Shown here in pieces: positions 11,401-21,904 of a stretch of 64,000 bases of DNA. Source of the stretch: Ceratotherium simum simum (taxonomy: Eukaryota > Chordata > Mammalia > Perissodactyla > Rhinocerotidae); the NCBI RefSeq assembly GCF_000283155.1, contig NW_004454239.1:8205983-8269982 (forward strand), read 5' to 3'. The notes beneath the pieces are model-generated. The model had not been told where the DNA came from. It searched no databases and saw only the letters and a list, made by a program, of their open reading frames with translations. A program made the position numbers and the translations under genes. Positions within the stretch are counted from its first letter, which is position 1; each line of letters starts with the position of its first letter.

Positions 11401-11575
11401 CTGAGTAAGCATTTCTGGCAAAGTGCCTAAAGAAATCTGAAAGGGGCCTGAATTTTTAAGCCTTTAGTATTTGTCGTGATCTGTTTTCTCGTTCTAATTA
11501 GTCATTGTCATACAAAATTTTGTATCTGTAATTTTGTAGTCTTTTTCTTAAAGTGGACCCCTGAATAGTATAAGT
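11401..11575. promoter_or_regulatory. Candidate conserved non-coding element with a 16-bp palindrome
   Basis: AT-rich block between GC-rich flanks. It contains TTCTAATTAGTCATTG and a perfect 16-base palindrome at 11510-11525 (ATACAAAATTTTGTAT). No repeat family is recognised. Regulatory status is inference. Confidence 0.25.
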
Positions 11576-11895
11576 TCTTGCCTCACAAGCTGGAGCCCCT
11601 GCCCTGCCTCTACTTCCTTAACCCTCAGTGAGTGGAGACAAGCCCTGAGTGGGAGCCTCCCTCTCCCTTGTCCCTGCCTCCGCCCCGGTTCCTGGCTTCA
11701 CACTGAGCTCAGTGCAGCTGGTTCTGTGGGTGGCAGGTGTCCAGTTTGCCTTAACACAGACACTGCTCCTGAACGTCCCTCCCTCTGCTGCCCACTCCAC
11801 TGATGAGGGGAGGGAAGGTGCATGGAACATGGCCCGCCCTTAGGAGCTGACCCGACAGTGGATGATGGTGACGCCCTGGGTCTGGACTACGCAAG
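11576..11895. other. Intergenic, no gene recognised
   Basis: GC-rich unique sequence; nothing recognised. Confidence 0.5.
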
Positions 11896-12165
11896 GGAAG
11901 CTCTCTTTGCTGGAGACCTTCACCGAGGGCTTGGAGTGGTCAGGGAAGGCTGCCTGACGGCGGCAGAGCTGGAGCTGAGGCTGAAGGGAAGCAGGACTGC
12001 ACTGGAAGAGACAGGGACTGGGCATTGAATGGACTGGGCGAGAGCTCTGAGGAGGTCCGCCTCGGCTGGGGAGTGAGGCGGGGGGCCTGGAGGGTACCAG
12101 GAGGGAAGGTGTGTATGTGCAGGGAGTGGTCTGGGTGAGGTGGTGGGTTGGAAAACCTGGAGCTG
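11896..12165 (-). repeat. Probable L2 LINE fragment
   Basis: The string 'gagtggtcagggaaggctgcctgacggcggcagagctggagctgaggctgaaggg' matches the reversed L2 interior, where 'tggtcagggaaggcctctctgagga' and 'gagctgagacctgaag' are typical. The right part is weak. Confidence 0.5.
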
Positions 12166-12735
12166 GTGTGTTAAGTTCAGAATATGCAGAATCTGACCTG
12201 CTGAATGAGGGGCAAGAGCCACCCACATGGGTCGGCAGGGAGCTCCCTCGGCATCCGAGCTCCCACTTTGGGAAGTGAAAACCCCAGGGCCGTTTTGATT
12301 GAAGGTGTAGTTTCAGTACACTCACACAAAAGAAGCAAAGTCATAAGACTGGTTACTTACAGATTCTGGAACGGGGGTGCGATGAGCTGGGGGAAGGACA
12401 GTCCTCCGTCCCAGGTCACGAGCGAGCAGGAGATGGAGAGCAGAGCAGTAAGCACCTGTTACTTATAAGGTGGTTGGGGCAGAGGTCACTAATTTGTCTC
12501 AGGCTCAACTCTGAGTGGTCATCTTATGAGGTGCCCGGGAAGAGCAAGGTGGGAACTAGTGGCGGAATCCTAAGCTCAGGTCCTTATCTCAACGTCCAGA
12601 CTCCGGGTGTGAGCAGGGTTGTCATGCTGTAAAATGCCTTGGCAGCAGCTCTTTGCTCATCACTAGGTGGGGACACTCAGGGGCCTCCAAGAATGCATAC
12701 AACTTGCTTGTTTTCTTCTGGCTAAGCTACTTTCC
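12166..12735. other. Intergenic, no gene recognised
   Basis: No coding or clear repeat signature. Confidence 0.5.
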
Positions 12736-12915
12736 ACACAGGTTTAACATATATTTTTTAAATCCACGCGCACATGGTGATAAACTCAAATAGCACAAAA
12801 GAGCTGACAGTGAAATGTAGGTCCCCTTCCCCTCCCTGCTCCGTGCCCAGCTCCCACCCCGGAAGCAGCTGCCGTCACCACCATGCCGCCTTCTGGAGAC
12901 TGCGCCTGCAGGCAG
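12736..12915. repeat. Possible old LINE 3' region
   Basis: The order 'ataaactcaaatagcacaaaagagctgacagtgaaatgtaggtcccc', a C-rich 'cccagctcccaccccggaagcagctgccgtcaccacc' segment, resembles the 3' region of old L1 (L1M-type) elements. Divergence is high. Confidence 0.4.
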
Positions 12916-13034
12916 CTCTGAGCACCCGTACGCGCCTGGGACCGCCGCCCGTGCCCTCTTGTCCCCTCGGCATTTGTCCACCCCGACTGCCCGCCTGAGC
13001 CAGGGTGCGGTCGAGGGACGCTGTGCAGGAACTG

Positions 13035-13235
13035 GGCAGAGCGGGGCTCTAGCCCGGCGCCGTCGTGGGCCTCCTGCAGGACTGGGGCAGTTGCTTGGCC
13101 TCTGAGCCTTGGTTTCCTCATATGTAGAAGGGGAGGGCAATAGCCCCCTCCTCAGGGGCTGCGTGAGACTTAACTCGGAGAATGTGGCTACAGCACAGGG
13201 ACCGAGCAGGACACAGAGAACACCCCACAGCTGCC
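13035..13235 (+). repeat. MIR SINE
   Basis: MIR core in order: 'gcagttgcttggcctctgagccttggtttcctcatatgtagaag', 'caatagccccctcctcaggggctgcgtgagacttaa', then 'atgtggctacagcacagg'. It lies inside a minus-strand open frame of 276 codons, which argues that frame is not a gene. Confidence 0.7.
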
Positions 13236-13620
13236 GGCTGCTAGCACTCAGCCAGAGAGAAAGTGGGCCGAGAGGGGCCCCCTGCCCTCCTCCCCACCAC
13301 CCCGGCCCTTGTGTAAATCTGGCAGCTGGCCCTGCACCCCGGCCCCTGCCCCCTGGGGAACTTTCTGCTGTCCCTGCCCACCAACTCCCCTGGGATCTTG
13401 GTGGCACCCAGGGAGGAAATGCAGTGAAATGCCGTCCAGGCAGAGGGACTGCCCTTCCCTGTTTATTCAGCCTCTGGGGTTGGAGTCCGTTCAAGCAAGA
13501 GGCCGGCCGGGAGCTGGGAGGGCATTTGGGCTCTGCCCGAGCGGGCTCCCCTCCCACCCTTCAGCTGGCCGCGCGGACCACGGCTTTGTGCGGAAACGGC
13601 ACACGCTGGGGTCTCGTGTG
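13236..13620. other. GC-rich intergenic, no gene recognised
   Basis: High GC content without clear CpG clustering. Long overlapping frames on both strands are a composition effect. Confidence 0.55.
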
Positions 13621-14200
13621 GAGATGAAAATTAAGGGATAAATATACAGGTTTAATAATATTCTGTCATTTTGACAGTCTCTGCTGCTTGCCTGTGATAT
13701 TTTAATCCACTTTGCATGCTTTCGACATTAAGAACTTCTGACGAAGTTTCACCAGGAAGATAATGTCTTTATATAATGGCCTTGTACTATGCCTGTGATT
13801 CTAAACACAAATTTATTTGCTTTTATCACTTTGGACTAAAGAGAAAGAAAATGAACCATTAGAAAGAAGGCCCCTATTACCCCTCACACACAGCCTTTAA
13901 TTCCCCGGGAGCGGCGGCCCCTTCCTCTTTCATCTTCCTGCTCGGCGCTCGCAGGCGCCCCATTCTCTGTTCCAGCGCTGCCTTTGAGGTTAACACTGCA
14001 GCTCAGTCCTTCTTTTAGCCGTGGAGATGAATTAAATTAATGCCAGCAGGAGGAGTGAATTAAACAAACTGTGAAATAATGCCAGCTTTCCCTGTGTTCC
14101 TTGTGCTGTTCTTGTACTCAGTTCCATTTTTTAAATGAAGTCTGTAGGGATTTGCAAATGGTTTTCTTGAACTACTGATAAACAGAAGTTCAGACTGCTC
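13621..14200. promoter_or_regulatory. Candidate conserved non-coding element
   Basis: A 580-base AT-rich, repeat-free block between GC-rich DNA and an L2. It contains ATTCTGTCATTTTGACAG (an inverted TGTCA pair), TTTAATCCACTTTG, ATGAATTAAATTAATGCC and GTGAATTAAACAAAC. The density of TAAT/ATTA motifs and lack of repeat traces suggest constraint. No alignment was available. Confidence 0.33.
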
Positions 14201-14224
14201 AGATTGTTGTCAAACTGTGTTCAC

Positions 14225-14640
14225 GCATCCATTCATCCATTAATTCATTCATTCATTCATTCATCTGGCCCCACCGTGTGGCAGGCACAGTGCGAGGCTG
14301 CAGGGTCGCGGGCCGAGTGGGGCACAGGCCCGATCAAGGCTAAGGTGGGATGGGTGAGACTTTCACTGCATCTGCCACAGGAGAAGAGCCGGAGGGGCTG
14401 AGACGCAGTCCGACGGGGAGGAAGAAACATCAAGAATGGCCTTTTTGGTCGCAGCCAAGAGTTTGGATTTTATCCCCATTAAATAGGAGGCTGTTGGCAG
14501 ATTGTGAGCAGGGTGTGGCAGGGCCAGAGTGGCCACTGGGAGACCAGTAGAGAGTAAAGAGCAGCTGACCAGGTGAGAATGATGGGCTGGGTCTGGGTTG
14601 AGGGCAAAGGAGGCAGAGAGAAGTATCAGATTTGGGGTGT
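14225..14640 (-). repeat. L2 LINE fragment with a TTCA microsatellite at its end
   Basis: The left edge is (TTCA)n (about 14240-14263), followed by 'ccaccgtgtggcaggcacagtgcgaggctgcagg', the reversed L2 terminus. Further in, 'aagagtttggattttatccccattaaataggaggctgttggcagattgtgagcagggtgtggcag' and 'gagaccagtagagagtaaagagcagctgaccaggtgagaatgatgg' match the reversed L2 interior. Confidence 0.7.
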
Positions 14641-15154
14641 AGACGGGAGCCTAACGCCACAGGAATTGTGGCTCAGTCTCCTTTCCACCTTTCTCTCCTC
14701 CCTTCCTGCCTCTCTCCCATGAGAGAGAGATGAATTCAGGTTTTGAATGAGTCAGCTGCTCTGCTCTGATCAGGCCTGCTTACATGGACGACCCCCACGG
14801 GCACACACAGAACAGCTCCCAGCACAGGGGGCACGCGCCCCCACTCTGAGAGCTGGATTCCCAGGGGAGCCCGGGAGTGGGAGGAAGAGGTGGGGGGAGT
14901 AAAGGTGACGACTGCCAGCAGCCCAGGGCCTGCGTCTGCCATCCTGCCCTGCTCCACATGCCCGTCCTCCCGAGGCAGGGAGGTGGGGCAGTGGACGCAG
15001 AAAGGCCCCGCTCCTGTTCCTTGGTATCACGCTTCCTCTGTAATTCATGGGGTCACGCAGCTGCGTTCCTTCAATTTTAGGCACAGGGACGGGATTGAGA
15101 GTCGCCCGCCCCACCCTGACCACTAGCTGCCTGGGCTACTGGGGTTAACACTTG
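14641..15154. other. Intergenic, no gene recognised
   Basis: Unique sequence; short frames only. Confidence 0.5.
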
Positions 15155-15260
15155 TTTCTTCCACACTGTCCCTGAGCTGCCTCAAGCTTCCGCTTCCTTC
15201 TCTGTAAAATGGGCCCATGACCCTGCCTGTCGACCTCCCTGGCCTGCTGTGACCCTTCCT
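15155..15260 (+). repeat. MIR SINE fragment
   Basis: 'ctgtccctgagctgcctcaagcttccgcttccttctctgtaaaatgggcccatgaccctgcctg' follows the MIR core segment that ends in 'catctgtaaaatgggg'. Confidence 0.55.
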
Positions 15261-15789
15261 GACACGGAAGATGCTGTGTTCTCGGTGCCGCGGCACTTTG
15301 GCTGCACGGAGGACCATGTGTGTCGATGCTGCTTTAAATGGAGGGGGTGCACGTAAACTGTGAGCTGTGTGCCAGGGCTGCACAATCACCTGGCAGCAGC
15401 ATCCAGGCTGTGAGTGGGAGAAGTGAGCTGGCAGGTTCTGTGGCTCAGGGTGAGGACTGGCTGGGGCAGAGCCAGGGTGGCCCATGTGGCCAGAGATCCG
15501 ATCTTACCAAGGAAGCTGGGAACCTGAATGTTTGTGGGAGCTCTGCAGGCATTTCATGTTGACAATGAATTCACATTCCAGGACCCCATATGGAGCAGAC
15601 ACAAGCCACCTGAGGGCTGAATTTGGCCTGTGAGCCTTTATTGTGTGATCGTTGCCTGAAGCCACATTTCACTGTTCTCCAGGACAGAAAAGTAGATTTA
15701 TCCCTGGAACGTCATTCCGGCTAAAAAACCCCACTGAACAACCCACCTCTTCCTCCTCCTGGGTGACCTGTGAGCACAGGCACCAATGG
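15261..15789. other. Intergenic, no gene recognised
   Basis: Unique-looking sequence; a degraded repeat cannot be excluded. Confidence 0.45.
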
Positions 15790-16205
15790 CATTCACAGGC
15801 ACTCGGAGGACACAGCCCTGTCAATCTTTCTTCATATGCCCCTGGACACAGTGACTGCTTCAGGGATGGGCACGTGACCCATTCTACCAGAGCCAATGAG
15901 ATGTGATAAGACTTTTTTGGGAGCCCCATGGAGAAAACTCACTTTGAATGGGCTTAGATGGGAGGCAAGAGCTTCAGTAACCATCTTGCAACTGCTAGAG
16001 GACAGCTTATCTGAGAATCAAGTCTGCGTGACAGAGGAGCCCAGAGGAAAAAGCCAAGTACTGAAGACATTGGTCCAGTGCCCGGATACAGCTATGCCTG
16101 AAGTTCTACTTGTGGACATTTCAGTGATAAAATCCCTTTTCTGTTTAGGTCAGTTTGTTTGAACTGTCTGTCTCTTGGAATCAAGAGTAACCTAGCAGCT
16201 ATAAC
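15790..16205 (+). repeat. Old interspersed repeat, copy A (unclassified)
   Basis: Landmarks in order: 'gggcacgtgacccattctaccagagccaatgagatg', 'taaccatcttgcaactgctagaggac', 'gagaatcaagtctgcgtgacagagga', 'atgcctgaagttctacttgtggacatttcagtgataaaatcccttttctgtttaggtcagtttg'. The final part resembles an element end with an AATAAA-like signal followed by a T-rich run. The region 21905-22200 shows the same order of motifs. It may be an old LTR, but I cannot name the family. Confidence 0.5.
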
Positions 16206-16379
16206 AGGACACATATCCATTCAAGAATAGGATGCAGGGGGGTCCACAGGCCCGGGTCCAGCCATAGACGATAAGCACAGGAGTCCAGGCAGCAAGGACC
16301 ATTCTATCAGAGGTGGAGAGTACTGCCGACACTGGAGGCCAATGCATGCAGGCAAGTTGGAATACCAGGAGGAATAATG

Positions 16380-16480
16380 AGCAGGGCGCTCACACCCTGG
16401 CTCTGCCACCAACTTGTGTGTGACTTCAGAAAAATCTCCCTCACCCACCCTGGACCTTGGTCTCCCAGTCTGTTGTAGTA
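16380..16480 (+). repeat. MIR SINE fragment
   Basis: 'accctggctctgccaccaacttgtgtgtgacttcagaaaaatctccctcaccc' follows the MIR order of 'ccggctctgccacttactagctgtgtgacc'. Confidence 0.55.
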
Positions 16481-16494
16481 ACCGGACTACTAAG

Positions 16495-16650
16495 TTGTGT
16501 CTGTTAAGTGCCTGCTACGTGCCAGGCCCTCTGCTGGGTGTTTACGCACATCCTCTCAGCGGACCCTGCAGGCAGCCAGCAGGCACCGCTATCAAGCTTC
16601 GCGCACTTCTCCCAGGTTCTCCACCACGAAGGCGCAGCGTCGGGCTGGCC
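16495..16650 (-). repeat. MIR SINE fragment
   Basis: 'gtgtctgttaagtgcctgctacgtgccaggccctctgctgggtgtttacgcacatcctctcag' is the reversed MIR 3' part (gtgccaggcactgttctaagcgctttacatg). It lies tail-to-tail with the preceding plus-strand MIR piece. Confidence 0.6.
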
Positions 16651-16879
16651 GCAGCAGCGCGTGGCCCTGAGGCCCGGTGTGTTCGAGGCAGGCGGCCGGG
16701 GCATCCTCGGAGGGCAGGGGAAGCAGGGACACGCTGGTTTAGGGGAGGAGCCCTGGTGCCGGCTCTGAAGCTCCCGGGCTTGCTGCCAGAGCTCTTTACT
16801 GGAGCTGTGGCCTGACAGCATCACACTCAGGGGATTTTGTGTGTTGCTTTTTGGGGGAATTTTTGGAGCTGTCACTGGG

Positions 16880-17165
16880 TTAAGTTGATAAGTGAAAAGG
16901 ATCTGGGGAAAATCACACCATTAAATATTAATATTTTTCCTTTGTTTTAATTAGATTATTTCCCCTAGAGGCAGGTAGAAGGACAGGCCTTCAGAGGCCT
17001 GTTTGTTGTCTTCCAAAAACAACTCTCATGCAATCAGTACAATAATTAAGGAACACTATTTTTCCTTAGGAAAGGGAACTAATTATTTCAGCCTTGTGCT
17101 GATTGATCCATTTTGACGAGCAGTTTTAAAATGTTGGATGCATTTCGTGAACCATTTGTGAACAG
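16880..17165. promoter_or_regulatory. Candidate conserved non-coding element
   Basis: AT-rich, repeat-free block with ATTAAATATTAATATT, TTTTAATTAGATTATTT, ACAATAATTAAGGAA and GGAACTAATTATTTC, i.e. four TAATT-type motifs in under 200 bases, plus CAGGCCTTCAGAGGCCTG (an inverted repeat). Flanking sequence is GC-rich. Inference only. Confidence 0.33.
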
Positions 17166-18299
17166 CCCCAGCAGTGGAGGGGGCACTGGCTGTTCGGGGA
17201 TGTTCCTCAGATGGAGACCCCTAGGTCAGCACCAGCTCCACCCATGATCTTTTGGGCGTCAACCAACAGGGGGTCCTGATGAATACAGGGAGGAGGTCAC
17301 AGAGAATTTAATGTGCTTCCCACTCAAGCCCACTCTCTCTTTCCCTGGACTGTGACTTCAAAATGTCCTTGCCAGGGAGGGCGGCCTTCCCCAGTCCCAC
17401 CCGTCTCCACCGGGGCAATGTCTCTCAGTCCTTCACGGCCCAGCGAGGTGACCCCCGGGCCGTGACGCCTTCAGGAAACCCACATGGAGCGCTGCTCCTC
17501 CTCCCGGCCTGCACAGCCCTCTCTCTGAGGCCCCAGGAGCCGTCACTCTCGGTTTGTCTGAGGCTGATGGGGTGTCTCTCCTGCTTGCTTGGGGCCCTTG
17601 CACGGCTGAGGAAGGCCTTGTGTTCCGCAGAGGGACTGACCGGGGTCCTCTCCCACCCTTTGCTTGTTATATGTGACATTAGGAAGGGAGGGAGGGTAGA
17701 AAGAAGGAATGAAATCCCTTACTGTTTGATATTTAAGAATAGAGATAACTAGATAGGGCAGTATTTGTTAAGCATAACCTCAGCTTTCCAGAGAGGGGGG
17801 TCTGGTGGGGGAGGGCTGCTGTTTGCTGGGTGGAGTGATAGGGTGAAGACACGAATGATCAAGACAAAGGAGCTCCGCGTTTTCCCTACTCAAGAAAGGA
17901 AGGTGGGGGTGGGGAGAAGAAGGGGATCCTAGGCGGAAAGGGAAGAGGCCCAGAGGATGAAGAGATGGGAGGAAGGGTGGAGGCCACGGCCGGAAGCTGG
18001 AGACAAACTCGGGAAAGAATTGACCAGTTTCAAAATTAATTTTATGAAATGTTTCCATTATGTGTAGTGTAACTTCTCTGCCCTGTCTTTCCACAGAGCG
18101 TCCTGTTAAGGTGTGGTGAAGATTCGGGGTCTGTGGGCTGAGGAAGGCCGTTCCAGTGGTTGAGTTTGACTCTGAGGTGGACCAGGAAAGACGCTCACGG
18201 AAGCCTGCTCTTCTCGGGCGGCACGGCGGAGTCTCCTCCCCGGGAGGCCCCCCCCTGCTTCAGCCCTCGGGCCGCAGCGGTCGGTGGGGCTGCCTGGGC
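17166..18299. other. Intergenic, no gene recognised
   Basis: Unique sequence; the 17780-18000 stretch is purine-rich on the plus strand. No clear repeat or gene. Confidence 0.55.
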
Positions 18300-18460
18300 T
18301 AGACTCTAGCTCCACTCCCTGGTCCTGATGTCCTGACCTCTCTACCTCAGCTTCCTTATCTGCAAAGTGGGGCTGGAAATAATTCCCTACCTTGGCGGTC
18401 GACATGCGGCCCACACGTACTGCTGTGTTCAAGACAGCACACGGCACAGAACAGGATGTT
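18300..18460 (+). repeat. MIR SINE
   Basis: 'gactctagctccactccctggtcctgatgtcctgacctctctacctcagcttccttatctgcaaagtggggctggaaataattccctaccttgg' follows the MIR core from 'tgtgacc' to 'aaaatgggg..ataataatagtacctacctc'. Confidence 0.65.
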
Positions 18461-18558
18461 AGGTCTTGTTCCCTTGTTCTCCCTCTTCCACCCTGAGGAA
18501 TGTGTCAGAGCAGAGAGGGCACTGGAAATGAGCACGGAAGCCTTCAAACTATTCCGAC

Positions 18559-18681
18559 TAGGGTTGCCAGAGAAAAGATAGGATGTCCAGTTAAATTTAA
18601 ATTTCAGATAACAACAAATAATTTAAAATTAAGATTTAAGTGAACATCCTGCATTTTTAGGTGCTAAATTTGGCAACCCTA
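18559..18681. repeat. Short inverted-terminal-repeat element (MITE-like)
   Basis: The 123-base unit starts TAGGGTTGCCAG (18559-18570) and ends TTGGCAACCCTA (18670-18681), which are inverted copies. The interior is also roughly self-complementary: 'ggatgtccagttaaatttaaatttcagataac' on the left against 'gatttaagtgaacatcctgc' on the right. This is the architecture of a non-autonomous DNA transposon; the family is not named. Confidence 0.7.
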
Positions 18682-18689
18682 ATTCCTAC

Positions 18690-19130
18690 TCTTTGACCCT
18701 AAGATTTCACTTCTGGTAATCTGTTCTAAGTAAATAATCTTAAACAAGAAAAGTTTTCTGCAAAGAAGTTTTCCTTGGAGTGTTTTGAAAATAAATGTTG
18801 AAAAATAAGAAACAAACAATATGTCCAATGGTAGGAAAATGATTAAGTAAATTAGGAGATATGTACTTGATTGAATATTATAGTGTCATAAAAATGATGT
18901 TTCTGAAGAACATACAGATGAGGGAATGATTATGAAATAACGTTATGAGAAAAAAATCAGGGAATAAAATTATGTAAAAAGAGTGCTTATGTCTCTAAAA
19001 ATTATCCCTAAATATAGACAAAAAACTGACAGGAAAATTGGTAAAATGTTAATAGTGGTTGTGCAGGATGGTGAAATTATGGCTGTTTTCCTGCTTATAA
19101 GCATATCCCAAATTTTCTGTAATCAGCAAG
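18690..19130 (+). repeat. Old L1 3' end
   Basis: The order resembles the 3' end of old L1 elements: 'aaataatcttaaacaagaaaag', 'acaaacaatatgtccaatggtaggaaaatgattaagtaaattaggagatatg', 'ttgaatattatagtgtcataaaaatgatgtt', 'gaaaaaaatcagggaataaaattatgtaaaaag', 'ctgacaggaaaattggtaaaatgttaatagtggttgtgcagg'. These match the typical block with 'atgtccatcaataggg' and 'taacagtggttgc'. AT-rich and heavily diverged. Confidence 0.65.
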
Positions 19131-19159
19131 AACTCCCCTTGTTATAGAAGCTGCTTTCC

Positions 19160-19330
19160 CATATTCATGACTCGGGGGGAGGCAGGGAGTGGCTGGGCAC
19201 CAGGAGCCGGGGTCCTGTGCAGTGTACACTATGGGTGGCCCTGGGAGGGTCGCCTCACATCTCAGGGCCTCAGTTGTCTCATCTGTAAATGAGAGCAATG
19301 GACACACCAGCCCATATAGCCCCAGACTGC
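19160..19330 (+). repeat. MIR SINE fragment
   Basis: 'tatgggtggccctgggagggtcgcctcacatctcagggcctcagttgtctcatctgtaaatgagagcaatgg' is the MIR core in plus orientation. Confidence 0.65.
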
Positions 19331-19363
19331 TCTGTGATTCTCTTATTTTCTGCCTCTTTTTTT

Positions 19364-19589
19364 TTCTTGGTGGGGAAGTTCAGCCCTGAGCTAACATCTG
19401 CCAATCCTCCTCTTTTTGCTGAGGAAGACTGGCCCTGGGCTAACATCCGTGCCCATCTTCCTCCACTTTATATGGGACGCCGCCACAGCATGGCCGGACA
19501 AGCAGTGCATCAGTGTGCACCCAGGATCCGAACCCAGGCCACCAGTAGCAGAGAGCACGAACTTAACAGCTACGACACGGGGCCGGCCC
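19364..19589 (-). mobile_element. ERE SINE with target-site duplication
   Basis: Read on the minus strand, the element has a GGGGCCGGCCC head, an RNA polymerase III A box near the head and a 'ggttcggatcc' B box, then both 'gatgttagcccaggg' and 'gatgttagctcaggg' body units and an A tail. A direct repeat TTCTGCCTCTTTTTTT flanks it at 19348-19363 and 19590-19605, marking an L1-type insertion. Confidence 0.93.
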
Positions 19590-19605
19590 TTCTGCCTCTT
19601 TTTTT

Positions 19606-21330
19606 GTGTTCTTCTCCTTTTTCTCCTTTCTTCCCTGTTCACTTCCCTCTCCCTTCCTTTCTCTTTTCTCTCTTGTTTTTCCCATTTTCTGACCTGCCTC
19701 TGTCAGAACCCTTAACACGCAAACATCAAACAACAGCAAAATAATTCCAACCAGCCTATAAAACAAACAGGATTTGTTCCTATTGGAATAACTTACTGGA
19801 AGTTAAGGGAAGTGTAGTGTCAGGAATGGCATGATCAGGGTGCTCTATTTTCCTGCAATTCTCTCTTGGCCCTTCTCTGTGTGTTGGCTTCGTCCCTGCG
19901 CTAGCTTCTTTTCTTGCAGCCACAGTGGCTTCCAGGATTCTCGGTTTCCTGCCTGCACACCACAGAGTCCCAATGCTGAGAATGTTTCTGTCTCAACATT
20001 CCAGAAAAGTCCTGAGATTTGTTTTGATTGGATAGGCCTAGTTCACATGCCACCTCTGAGCTAATAGCCAGGACTGGGGAGTGGAATGTCTGGATTTATT
20101 TAAGCCACTCAAAGCCCCAGTCTGGAATTGTGGGTGGGGCCATGTGAAGAAAAAGCCATGTATCCTTAGGAAGTGGACAGAGAAAGACTTCTAGGATGGC
20201 ACCATCGAATGCCCGCTGCCTCGATCGCAAGTGTTCTGGAGGATCCACGGATCTCCCAGCACCATGCTAGGCTCTGGGACCATCTGATGAGAGACCAGAT
20301 ATCACCTTCTTCAGCGGCATTTCTGCTCAGCAGCCCAGAGCAAATGTGGGAGTGTAGGGTGGGGGATGGCACGGTCTAGGCCATTTCTGGGTCTGGCTCA
20401 CGCCTGGGTCTACGTGTCTGGATTCTCTGGGCAGACAGAGACTGCCCTGGTCTGACTGGCCCTGTGTGGCTCTAGCATGATGGACTCACTGGATCTGAAA
20501 GAACAGGGGCTGGGGGTGGGTGCTCAGAACCCTTGCCTTCCTCTCCCCACATCCGGGCTGTCCTGCCCTGTTCTTAAAGCTGCACACTCAGACAAGGGCC
20601 AGGTTTCGTGCTCCCTCCTCTTTTTTTCTTGCATTTCACTAACTTACAAAGTTCTTCTTTTAAAAAAAGTCCATGTTTCCCCACTGAGACTTTGCCTAAT
20701 GAAGTATTTTATAGTATTCTCTCCTTTAAAAAGAATGAGGTTGCATGTTTATTAAATTAATTTTTGCTTTAATATATTTCCTTTGTATTTCATGCTGTGG
20801 ACACAACTGTTTCTGCAAATGACTTTTTCCAAGAAGCCTGATTCACTTTTAATTGCCTCTGTCCCTCACTTTGATTCCCAGCTACACTTAGTATTCCTCT
20901 TTGTTTGGGAGCTGAAGCCTGGTGCCGTGGCAGGGGAAGGCTCCCCCTGGGCGAGGCAGGGCTGTAACTTGTGGGAGCTCCGTCCTGAAGAGCAGGCACA
21001 CAGCACAAGGCACTTGCCCCTGGCTTCCGGAATTGAAAGCCCAGTAACATTCTCTGCCGTTTGTAAAACACTCCACAGTATGGAAAGCCTGTTTACATGT
21101 TCTATCTTCAAGGCTCCATATTTTGGCCAGGTTTCCGCCCACAACTTATGAGGTCGCTAAATCAGCAGTTATCTCTATTTTTAAGGCTAAAGGAAGAAGT
21201 GACTTGCTAGATGTTTCACGGCTGGCAGGAACACCTGTGCAGTGCACGTTTCTGACCTTAAAGATAAGCATCTTTCTATTACACTACTCTATTTCTCAAA
21301 AAAAGAAAAAGAGGTCTGACCTCTAAATGT
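19606..21330. other. Intergenic; diffuse old-repeat traces
   Basis: No gene is recognised. About 19850-20160 carries weak LINE or LTR-like traces (ending 'cccagtctggaattgtgggtggggccatgtgaag'). About 21110-21300 is MIR-like in reverse. Short frames (to 122 codons) lack recognisable domains. Confidence 0.45.
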
Positions 21331-21522
21331 TTTTTTTTTGGTGAGGAAGATTGGCCCTGAGCTAACATCTGTGCCCATCTTCCTCCATTTTGTATGTGGG
21401 ATGCCACCACAGCATGGCTTAATGAGCAGTGTGTAAATCCGAGCCCTGAATCCAAAACCACCAACCCCAGGCCGCCAAAACAGTGCACGCGAACTTAACC
21501 ACCATGCCACTGGCTGGCCCTG
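21331..21522 (-). mobile_element. ERE SINE, single-body-unit form
   Basis: On the minus strand the element has a GGGCCAGCCAGTGG head, a recognisable tRNA-like head and only one 'gatgttagctcagggcc' unit before the A tail, so it is shorter than the two-unit EREs. Flanks 'acctctaaatgttttt' on the left and 'acacctaaatgttttt' on the right form a slightly diverged target-site duplication. Confidence 0.9.
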
Positions 21523-21904
21523 CAACACCTAAATGTTTTTGTCTTAGATATTTGTGCTTTTTAAAGAAAATATTTATACAGAAGTAATCTGTATTCACCG
21601 TGAAAAAAAGGAAAAGAAGAAAACACGAAGGGGTGTGTGCGTAGGTGCACGTGTGTACTCGTGTTACACATTCACTCAATCCTCCACCGAGGTGACCACT
21701 GTCTGGAAGGACCGGAGGGCCTGAGCTAGGCTCTGGGGTGAGTCCGGCCTTGCTGCGGACCCCTGCCCTTCAGGACCCTCCCCCCTCCTCCCCACCTCTC
21801 GCACCACCACCTTTAGCCCAAAGGATGCAGGGAGGGCACGTCTGCTGTCACTGCCTGCCCAGCGTGCATGCCCTCTTCTTAACCTCAGTTTTCCTTCGGG
21901 AAAC
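21523..21904. other. Intergenic, no gene recognised
   Basis: Left part (to about 21630) is A-rich and resembles an old LINE tail ('tacagaagtaatctgtattcaccg'). The remainder is GC-rich and unique. Confidence 0.45.

Noticed and set aside
12727..13557. 276-codon minus-strand open frame
   Set aside because: A plus-strand MIR lies inside it, the composition is GC-rich and no domain is seen.
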